Of a stretch of 13,461 nucleotides of DNA, positions 1-10,500 are shown piece after piece (within the stretch, counting starts at the first letter, position 1; each line of letters opens with the position of its first letter). The notes below the pieces were generated by a model, which was not told the DNA's origin, searched no databases, and worked only from the letters and a program-made list of their open reading frames with translations. A program made the position numbers and the translations under genes. This stretch comes from Auxenochlorella pyrenoidosa (lineage: Eukaryota; Chlorophyta; Trebouxiophyceae; Chlorellales; Chlorellaceae), in contig KQ482038.1 in the NCBI GenBank assembly GCA_001430745.1, forward strand, positions 326,827 to 340,287, written 5' to 3'.

Positions 1-206
1 TGGGCGCTGCGGGGGGGCTGGGGGGATGAGTCCCGATAAGTCCCCTCGCCTCGGGGGGTGGGCGGGCAGGCGCGCCGCTGCGCCCGTCGGCATGGCAGCG
101 CGCAGCTACGCGCAGGCGGGAAGCCTGCATGGCATGGCGCAGCCCTGCCTGGCGTGCAACAGTGTGGCCGGCCCACTCCTGCTGCACCCTGCACGGCCCC
201 CGGCAG
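1..206 (+). other. 3' part of a kinase intron
   Basis: No kinase coding sequence is recognisable here, and the segment ends in a C-rich tract plus CAG at 204-206, immediately before the first visible exon, which needs one upstream base (phase 1). The residues expected just before DLYDVI in CDK8 proteins (FDYAE-like) are not encoded in any frame here. I read it as the tail of an intron whose donor lies outside the window. Confidence 0.75.
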
Positions 207-2735
<2,529 letters not shown>

Positions 2736-2809
2736 GGCCGCCACGTGCCTCCGCTTGTGCGGGCCCTGTGCCGCTCGCTGGCTTCTGTGCGCGGGTTGCG
2801 CGACTTCCT

Positions 2810-2863
2810 TGTAATGGGCCTTTTTGAAGTCGAATCGAAGGCTCAGCTGCTCGCAGACTGTAA
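2810..2863 (+). terminator. Two TGTAA polyadenylation signals behind the kinase
   Basis: TGTAA occurs at 2810-2814 and 2859-2863, 75 and 124 bases after the kinase stop codon. UGUAA is the established poly(A) signal of chlorophyte nuclear genes, and the distance suits a 3' UTR. Which of the two is used cannot be told from sequence. Confidence 0.6.
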
Positions 2864-3352
2864 CTGCAGCCTCTTGACAGACGGATGCGGGTGCGAAACA
2901 GCAGGCGTCGACAGCCTGCGCGCAGCGGGGCACAGCGGCACACCTCAGCGCAGGCATCGGTCTCTCGGTCCTGCTTCATGATCACGCTGGTGAATCCACC
3001 CCAGGGAGAGCATCGCACCGCACCAAGGAGCGTGTTTGGTGCAGTATCAACTGTGAAGAGTCACTTGCTGAGAGCCAGCTGCCGCGCCAACTGCATGATC
3101 CATGGCGCTCCGGCCCTCCAACAGGCAGCAACCAGCCGTCCGGCAGCAAACCAAGGTGCGGGCCGCGCCAGCCCACAGCCCAGGTGCCGCTGGGCGGGCC
3201 CAAGGGATCCGAAATGGCAAAGGCGTGGTTTTGAGCTGCTTTGGATGTCCGTTAGCTTTGTGCGCAGCCCCGAGCGGTCTGGCCAGGTGCCGCCGCCACC
3301 GGTTCCGGCTGCGAGCCCTGGATGAGGCTCGCTTGGCAGCCATCGATTGCAC
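2864..3352. other. Intergenic region between kinase and ankyrin gene
   Basis: This stretch separates two plus-strand genes and should hold the kinase 3' end and the ankyrin promoter. Several open frames cross it but none resembles a known domain. No clear TATA box, repeat or RNA gene was seen. An in-frame TGA at 3323-3325 closes the ankyrin frame upstream. An unrecognised 5' exon of the ankyrin gene cannot be excluded. Confidence 0.5.
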
Positions 3353-4940
3353 ATGCGAATCAGGGGCCTTGATGCACATGCAGGTAGTGTGCTAGAATCT
3401 GGCGCCTTCCTAGTGCCTCAAGTGCAGGATACAGAGCACGCTGCAGCCCCAACGGCAACGGCGCCGCCCGTGGGACAGCCGGCGCAGCTGTCGCTCCACA
3501 CAGCGGTGCAGACTGGCAACAAGCATGCCTGCCTGGCCGCGCTCTACGCCTGCCTGGCGGCGGGTGCAGATGTGAATGCAGTTGACGAGTATGGCAGGGC
3601 ACCCCTGCATGTGGCTGCGGGCTACTGCCCTGAACCAGGGGCAGCGGCAGCAGCCATTGCAGCCCTGGTGGACGCTGGAGCTGCCCCCACCGCCGGAAGC
3701 GCCAGCCAGGGCAGGCAACCGCTGCACTATGCAGCTCGCAACGCCTGCGGCGCAGCCGCTGCTGCAGCAGTGGCGGCGCTGCTAGCATGCCCGGGCGTGG
3801 CAGTGGATGCGGCCGACAGCCAGGGCTGCACCCCGCTCCATTGGTGAGGGCCAGCCCCTGGCTTGGTGCTCGCATCGTGCACTGCCAGCGTTCATGCGGT
3901 TTTGCTGCCTGCGCGGATCGCAGCAGACCCCTGTGCGCCCGATCCTTGCTGCTGCTTGCCGACCAACCCCTTTGTCTCCTGGCAGGGCTGCCGACAACTT
4001 GAACGGCGCCGAGGCGGCAGTGTCAGCCCTGCAAGCGCTGCTGGCTGCTGGAGCAGAGGTTGCAGCAGCCAACCGTCGCGGCGCCACGCCGCTGCACTGG
4101 CAAGTCGCTTGCCGCCGCACCCGGGCGGCCCCTTAATGCGCATGCACTTGTCAGTGGCATGCACGCATGCGGGGTGGCGTCACGCGTCGGGCAGCCAGTC
4201 GACACTAGGCAGCGTACCCATGCCTCGCAGGGCTGCCACCAACCGGGACGCTGCCGCCGCCACAGCCGCCATTCGAGAGCTGCTGGCCGCCGGGGCCAGC
4301 GTGCATGCCAGGTGAGTCTCTGCAGCCCTGTGCCTGCACTCGGGGGGCTGCTACTTGTAGCCATATCTGCGCTGCTGCCTGCAGCCCAGGTGACATCTCA
4401 TGCCCTGCACGTCCCAGCAAAACTCCCGTCTGGGCTCGCTTGTCGACTCCACGCAGAGACCGCTACGGCGAGACGCCTCTCCATTATGTTGACACCAACC
4501 GCAGCGGCACGGCGGCGGCAGCAGCAGTGCGCGCTTTGGTGCAAGCGGGGGCAGACGTGCATGCCAGAGACCGCATGCTCAACACGCCGCTGCACGCTGT
4601 GGCAGCTGGCAGCCCGGGCGTGGACGGTGCGGCGGCGACGGCGGCGGCGCGGGCGCTGCTGGCGGCCGGCGCGGAGCGCAGTGCAGCAAACGGCGAGGGG
4701 GCGCCGCCGCTGCTGCTGGCGCTGGAGCGGGAGGGTGCTGCAGTGTCGCCGCAGCTGTTGAGTTTGCTGGCCCCGCCGGCAGAAGAGGGGGGCGCAGCAC
4801 GGCAAGGCAGCAGCGCTGGCGAGGTAACAAGTGTGCTGCCCAGGGTGGCGCAGGCATGGCGGCAGTCGCTGCGGCATGCAGGCCTGCCGGCAGCTGCAGG
4901 CACGAGGGGCGTGCCAGGGGTGCTTGGCCGACAACGTTAG
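3353..4940 (+). CDS. Ankyrin-repeat protein, 389 residues
   Basis: Exons are 3353-3843, 3986-4099, 4231-4311 and 4457-4940; they sum to 1170 bases ending in TAG. The N-terminal 46 residues show no domain. Residues about 47-315 form a run of about seven ankyrin repeats with helix-turn cores at APLH 83, QPLH 122, TPLH 160, TPLH 198, TPLH 235, TPLH 272 and a degenerate APPLLL at 311, linked by segments such as LLAAGA and LVQAGADVHARD. The period is 37-39 residues instead of the usual 33, because the second half of each repeat is lengthened by Ala-rich stretches. The rest, about 316-389, is low complexity. No catalytic domain or membrane segment is visible, so a protein-binding role is all the family supports. 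The start is the first ATG after an in-frame TGA; its context is weak, so an upstream exon remains possible. It converges on the methyltransferase gene. Confidence 0.85.
4100..4230 (+). other. GC-AG intron in the ankyrin gene
   Basis: The donor is TG|GCAAGT and the acceptor CTCGCAG|GG. Reading on without splicing leaves the ankyrin pattern at once and meets a stop at about 4134. Splicing restores TPLHWAATN, matching TPLHWAADN made by the preceding GT-AG intron at the same codon and phase. GCAAGT is the standard strong context of natural GC donors. Confidence 0.87.
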
Positions 4941-5418
4941 TCCTCCCTCAGTACTCGTGCCTTGGACCATCAATCCTCTCTGTGTCATCAGCTGACGTCA
5001 TCATTCTTTCGCCCTTGCGACTTGCAAGCTCCACTTCCTCTGCTGACTGACCTTGTGTTGCTGTGCTGTCCACACCCCTTCCTACCCACGCACCGCTCCT
5101 TGACCCAATTAAGTACCGTCGCTGCAGAGCTGCTTTGTACAGGCAAGGGAGTGGCATAAGCGGAGGCAGCAACAGCGGGCAGGTGCACAGAGGCGGGGCC
5201 ACCTGCAGCATAACCTGCGAAGCTGCATGCGACAGTTGGCATGGGCAAAGAGGGGCAACCTGAGACGCGCAACTTGGTTGCCTAAGCCCCGGGACCGGCA
5301 TCTGACGCTGCGTGTGCCGGCGTGCTCAGACTGGAAGCTGCAGCTGCAGCAGCCCAGCCGGGGGGGACTGAGCCCCGAGCTCGACCAGGCGTGCCCAGCC
5401 CAGGCGCCCAGGCAGGCA
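4941..5418. other. Convergent intergenic region
   Basis: The region lies between the stop of the plus-strand ankyrin gene and the stop of the minus-strand methyltransferase gene, so it should hold both 3' ends. No TGTAA is present on either strand. It holds a perfect TGACGTCA palindrome at 4993-5000 and a 7-bp inverted repeat (GGCAACC at 5254-5260, GGTTGCC at 5276-5282). No coding or RNA gene is recognisable. Confidence 0.6.
4993..5000. promoter_or_regulatory. TGACGTCA palindrome (CRE/bZIP-type site)
   Basis: The 8-base palindrome matches the full CRE consensus bound by bZIP factors. It sits about 50 bases behind the ankyrin stop, between convergent genes, which is not a usual promoter position. 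Chance occurrence is possible. Confidence 0.3.
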
Positions 5419-7274
5419 TCAGTGCGCCCCTCCCTGCGGCCGCCTGGCTGTGGCCATGAGCAGGTGCAGGCTGAGCTGCTCGTGAGGCTCCTCCGGCGCC
5501 TCCCTCTGAAAAGGGGCAGCGACTCGGGCCTCGGCGTCCTCAAACCCGGCGCCTGCGGGGCAGGAGACACAGCGGGGTCAGCGGGCGAGGACCAGCCTGC
5601 ATCGTACCTCTGATGCCGCCCAGTGGACGCTGGGCACATCTGATTCCCCGCGCCTGCTGGTGGTGTGCCTATGGCCGAGCAAAGCCAAAAACGCGGGCAG
5701 GTGCTGCAGGGCGCAGCCGGGGGCGGCGGCGCACCCAGCATGAGTTGCCGCATGTCCTGCTCAGAGAAGCCGCCGGGGTGATGCACCGAATGGGCGTGCT
5801 GGCGGTTGTGGAACCTGCAGGGGCCCAGAAGGGGCATAGAGACCAGTGTTGCTTCGCGTGTATTCACTGGTGATGGCTGGGCAGAGGGCGGGCGGCCAGG
5901 GGGTGCTTCTGCCGCACGTCCGCACCTAACAGCCTCAGGGACCCTGTGTCTGTCTGCATGCACCCGCGCCCACATGAACCCTTGAAGGCTTGGGCGCCTG
6001 CAGCAGAAGCTGCTGGAGAAGCTGCGGCAGCGCCCGCACCTGTCTGAGCCCGGCTCCCTGAGCAGGTCGAAGACGGCCACGGTACCGCCCGGCTTCAGGT
6101 ACTGCAGCAGCGTGTGCAGCGCCCCTGCAAGGCGCCAGCAAGGGATGGAGGGGCGTCAACGCGGGCGCTGTCGCCGCCTGCGCAGCAATATGATCAGCCA
6201 GGACTTGCTGCCAGGCCTTAACAAAACGCTGAGATGATAAGCGTTCGGCCGCACCAGCCGCCAGCCCTCGGTGCCAGGGCAGGCAGCCGGGCGTTTGCGC
6301 AGCCCGACTGCAACCCATACAACGGCTAGACTCACCATGAACATCTGTGAGGTGGTGGAAGGTCATGTGGGACAGTGCCAGGTCAAACCGCCCCAGCTGC
6401 AGCCCTGCAGCTGCCGCAGCCTCGCCGGCGGCGCTGGCTGGGCTGGCGACTGCTGCCGCTGGCGTTGCCGCAGCTGCCCCGCCTCCGGCAGCTGGGACGT
6501 CCTGACTGGGTGGCTGCAGGCCCTGGCTGGTCAGCTCCCCGAGCATGCAGCGCAGCTTGCCGTCGGCACGGCGGGCGAGCTTGCTTTGGAAGGCGGCGAC
6601 CATGCCTGCAGGGGGGTGCGAGGCGGGGGCTCAGCCACAGAACCCCGCCTCCATCTTGGCACGCGGTGGCACAAAGCTACGTCCTGAACGCTACTGCGGT
6701 GCCCCGACGGTGGGGCGCGCCAGCTTGGGCTCTGCGACTCTGGCTCGGCGCACCCTGTGGCGCAGCTGAGCCTGCCCCCTCACCAGGGCTGGTACAGGCC
6801 TCAGGGCGTCAAGTTTTGAGACTAGGCTTTGGCTAGCCCAGGCCAGGCTAGGCTAAGCTAGGCTAGGCTAGGCCAGGACAGACGAGGCCAGACTCGACTC
6901 ACCAGGGCTGGTGTCTACACCGAAGTAGGAGCCGAGGCTGTCAGCCATCTTCTCAGCCAGCAGGCCCGTGCCGCAGCCAAGCTCCAGCACCGCGGTTGAG
7001 GGGTGCAGCAGGCCGTGCAACTTGAGGGCCTGGCCCAAGGAGGGTGAGAAGGCGGCGGGGCAGGTGAGCAGCAAGCGGTGGGCGGTGGCGGGGGCAGCGG
7101 CTGCGGGAAACTGCCTCGGGCGACAGCTGCAGCGCAATCGCGCGCATCCGTGCTTCTGCACACCTCGGCGGCCGCGCTGGTGAGCTGCTGGATGAGCGGC
7201 CTTGCGTCCCACTCGGCCGACTTGCTCGCCCACTCATCTGTGGTTGTCTGATCTTGCGCAGGAGCGTGCGACAT
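5419..7274 (-). CDS. Class I SAM-dependent methyltransferase, 268 residues
   Basis: Exons in transcript order are 7274-7164, 7029-6903, 6605-6336, 6124-6040, 5814-5735 and 5552-5419; they sum to 807 bases. The start is the ATG leading into DEWASKSAEWDARP. SAM-binding motif I is VLELGCGTGLL (51-61), the acidic ribose-binding residue is Asp76 in GVDTSPG, motif II is FDLALSHMTFHHL (153-165) and motif III is YLKPGGTVAVFDLL (178-191). HHPGGFSEQDMRQLMLGAGFED and a final LHLLMATARR are usual C-terminal elements of UbiE-like Methyltransf_11/25 proteins. An Ala-rich, low-complexity stretch at about 117-148 is inserted before motif II. No targeting peptide or membrane segment is obvious. The substrate cannot be predicted; the fold is certain. 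The gene is tandem with the upstream propeller gene and 251 bases from its stop. Confidence 0.9.
6821..6890. repeat. GGCTA pentanucleotide array in a methyltransferase intron
   Basis: Six consecutive 5-base units lie at 6846-6875 (four exact GGCTA, one AGCTA, one GGCCA), flanked by degenerate copies. On the coding strand the unit is TAGCC. The array begins about 12 bases inside the 5' end of intron 6902-6606. Confidence 0.85.
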
Positions 7275-7525
7275 GGTGATCGGAGCACGGTTGCTAGCGA
7301 ACCCAGCCCCAGGTCTTTCCAGACCTGGGGCGCGTGGCAGCGCAGCGGGCGGGCGGGTCGCCGCATGTCCTCAACCTCTCTCCATCAGTCAGGGATTCAC
7401 AAAAACGTGCTCATCAGAGGGGAAACAATCTTTTTGTGCCGGTCGCAACGACTGCAGTGCATGAAGTAGCACATTAAAGAGCCCAATCAGCATTGGCTGC
7501 GCCGCGGCGGGCCGCACCCCACTCA
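7275..7525. other. Intergenic region between propeller stop and methyltransferase start
   Basis: Both flanking genes run on the minus strand, so these 251 bases must hold the propeller 3' UTR and the methyltransferase promoter and 5' UTR. No TGTAA is found on the minus strand. The only strong structure is the inverted repeat at 7306-7331. Confidence 0.6.
7306..7331. promoter_or_regulatory. Perfect 11-bp inverted repeat upstream of the methyltransferase
   Basis: Arms GCCCCAGGTCT (7306-7316) and AGACCTGGGGC (7321-7331) are exact reverse complements separated by TTCC. It lies 32-57 bases before the methyltransferase ATG. As RNA it would form a very stable hairpin in the 5' leader; as DNA it could be a dimer binding site. 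Confidence 0.6.
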
Positions 7526-10500
7526 TCAGCCCGCCATCACGGTGCCATGGAAACCGGCGCTGCCGTCCATGAATGCCACCATCGGCTGGTTGAGCGGTCC
7601 AGTCGCCATGCCGACGTAGTATGCCTTGCCGCGGGACAGGCCCAGGCCGTCCCCGTTCACCACGTTCCAGCCGCACAGGTAGCGCAGCACACTGGCGCGA
7701 CCGCTGCGGGCCGGCAGGGCAGACAGGTCTTGGTAGCCAAGGTAGAGCACGTCGTCTGCAGGGGCAGGGAGGGGGGATGCAGGGAATGGCCAGCAGGCGG
7801 CGGGCTGGCTCCGCCGGGCGAGATGCAGGGCGGCAGGCTGCGAGACAAGAGGAGGGACGCGTTCCGCGGGTCGCAAGCCTGTCCTGGCCTGTTATCAACC
7901 CGCTGTTGGGTACGCAAGGCGGACTGCGCCAGGCCAGATGCCACCTGCCCAGGCATCCGTCACAAAAGCAGAGGGGTGGACACAGGGACCCATAGCCCAC
8001 AAGCAGCCACCCCAGCCTCACAACCAACCCGAGTCAAGCGCCAGAGAGGTGAAGGTGGCGTTGCCGGCAGGCAGGCCAGGCAGCAGCTGAAAGGCGCCGG
8101 CCAGGAAATCGAAAGTGTACACAGCAGCCCCCCGGGGGGTGCCCTGATCGCCAGACAGGGCCACATAGGGCGTGCCACGCGAGTCAACCACCACCGACAG
8201 GAAGGCTGCAGCGGGGCAGGGCAAGGTGTGGTGTGTGGCCCGGGGAGCACCGCACACGGCGAGCACGTGTGCGGTTGCAGCCAATTGATTAGTATGAGGG
8301 GACGGGAAGGCCGGGCGGGGGGCACGAGTGCATGCGCGGTGGCTGCTTGGCTGAGAAGGGGGGTCATGCAGCTCGTCCCCTTGCTGCACGCCCCACCAGA
8401 ACGACCCTCTGGAGGACCCCATGCTGGGCTGACAACCAGGATGCTCGTGCACCCACGCCCATCATTTAATCCCCTCTCCGTCCCCTGGGCTTGCCTGCAT
8501 AGCCGGGGGCAAAGCCCGGCTGGCCGAGGACGTTCCATGCCGACGGAGCGCCCTCGCTGGTGCTCCCCCACCACACTAGGGTGGCCTGCTGGCTAACGCC
8601 GGGGCCGCCCAGGGAGGGGCGCGTGTCCTGCAGGGCCGCGGCAGGTCGTACAGGGGGTGTCCTCATGTACGACAGCAAGGGTGTGTGTGCACAGCTGTAG
8701 CTGATCCTCCTTTCGGAGGAGCCGGCCGTGAAGGGTCCCCAACCTGCCCACTGGCAGCAGCCGAGCCCACCGGCAACAGCCCAGCCCACCTGGTAGGCCA
8801 GGTAGGGCCGGTTCCTTTGCTGGTCGATGGCCAGGCTGACGTAGGCCGCCGGCGTGCCGTGGGTGAGCAGCGGCGTGCAGTCCAGGGGCAGCCAGCTGGC
8901 GCCCGACTGGTACTGCTGTACCGCCACCTGGCCGCTGGCGTCCACGTACGCCTGCAGGATCGAGACGGCAAGCTTTGCGCTGCCTGAGGGCAGACAGTTG
9001 CAGCAGGGATGGCACAGAGGTGGGGTGCACGGGCTGGTCCAAGCACATGCCCAAGCAGAGGTGGTGACCTGGCTGAGCGGGTGCAGAGGCATGGAGACGC
9101 CACACGCTGCAGCGATTGCAAGCTGGGAGGCTGCAATCGTCCGCATGCAGCTGCCCATGGGGCACCCCCGGCCCCACCCGCTCGACAGCCACTAAGCAGC
9201 AGCGCACTCACCACCCAGGGCAGGCCCTGTTTGTCAATGGCCAGGGAGACAGAGGTGGCAGAGGGGCCGCCCAGGCCCGCCCCCACGGGCACCCAGCCGC
9301 CCAGGTCTGTGTACGACATGATTGCCACGCTGCCGCCCGCTGCGCCGTCTGCGTAGGCGGCATACACTGTGGTGGTATCGCCGTCTGCCAGGGCCAGGGA
9401 GATGCGAGAGGCCTGCCCCGCCGACACGCTGCGGTTGCCGCCCAGAGGCGCCCAGCGCCGCGCCGTGCCGCCCCACTTGTTGACTGTGAGCCCGCCCAGG
9501 GGGCTGGCCCCGGGGGCCTCGTCAGCAAAGGCAAAGTAAAGGTCGCCATCTGCCGACACGGCAAAGGCGGGCCAGCCGATGACGCCGGGCGAGGCGGCGC
9601 CAAAGCCGCCCACCGGCGCCCAGCTGCAGTCGAGTTGCAGGCAGACCAGCGGGTACAGCTTGTGTGTTGTCGCATGCCTGCTGCACAGGCGCCTGTGTCG
9701 CAAGTTCTGCTGCAGTGAGACAGACTGCGAACACAAGCAAGCTGGCAGAGCCTGGAGGGCCAGCGCTGCCTCTGCTGGGTGGGGCAGTACTACAGATGAG
9801 CAGGCACAGGGGAGTGAGGTGCGACGGCAGCAGAAGGGCAGCGGGCAAAGTGTGGCATGGCGCATCCCACCTGCGGGGCACGGCCGACGGCGGGCTGGGC
9901 CTGCAGCAGGCAGGGAGGCAGGGTGCGGGGCTGAACCACTCACTCAGCCTGCTTCGGTGCGCATGGAGGCACACAGAAAGGGCCTTTCAAAGGCTCTCAC
10001 GTAGCCCGTAGCATGCCTAGCATGCCGTAGCATGGCGTAGCATGCCCCGCATGCCCCGGCACATACCACAACCCAGGCTCATGCGTGCTCGCGCAGCCTT
10101 CCACCACGCCACTCACCCATGCAGCACGGTGAGGTTGCCACCGGCGCCGGCATCGCTGAACGACAGGAACGGGGTGCCATTTGGCGCAAACGCCAGCGCC
10201 GTCGCGCCTGCAGAGGTGTATCCGGTTGCAAGCGGCACGGCGCCAGCAGAGACGACACTGCCCCAGGTGCTCCCAGGGCCTGGCCCCAGGTACCGGGCCG
10301 CCAGCACCCTCCCCGCCTGGCCCTGCCCCTCCACCCAGGCCGTCAGCGGCTGGAGGGTCACAGGGCTGGCAGCCAGGGAGATGGAGGAGGCAGCGGCGGG
10401 CGACAGGCCGCGGTAGCCCACGGACCGCCAGCGCCCGCAGCTGTACTGCAGCACGCTGGCCCTGCCGACATAGGAGCTGTCGGGAAAGGCCTGCAGGCGG

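Noticed and set aside
2885..3325. Plus-strand frame of 146 codons between kinase and ankyrin genes
   Set aside because: No domain, no splice link in phase with either neighbour, and composition like the other shadow frames.
3386..3429. Possible 44-base intron (GTAGTG to GTGCAG) joining an upstream frame to the ankyrin gene
   Set aside because: Both ends fit in phase, but it would be far shorter than any other intron here and the unspliced frame is already open with an ATG at 3353.
5109..6080. Open frame of 323 codons on the minus strand
   Set aside because: Only its HHPGGFSEQDMRQL part is coding (exon 5814-5735); the rest is intron and 3' flank, and the real stop at 5419 lies in another frame.
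7493..8596. Open frame of 367 codons on the plus strand
   Set aside because: It is antisense to four propeller exons and shows no domain; long shadow frames are common at this GC content.
8705..8720. Short hairpin TCCTCC-TTTC-GGAGGA
   Set aside because: A 6-bp stem inside a propeller intron with no positional meaning; likely chance.
8663..9943. Open frame of 426 codons on the minus strand
   Set aside because: It contains the true propeller exon 9623-9212, but its ends read through introns; the blade pattern is lost outside the exon and returns in other frames at CAG acceptors.
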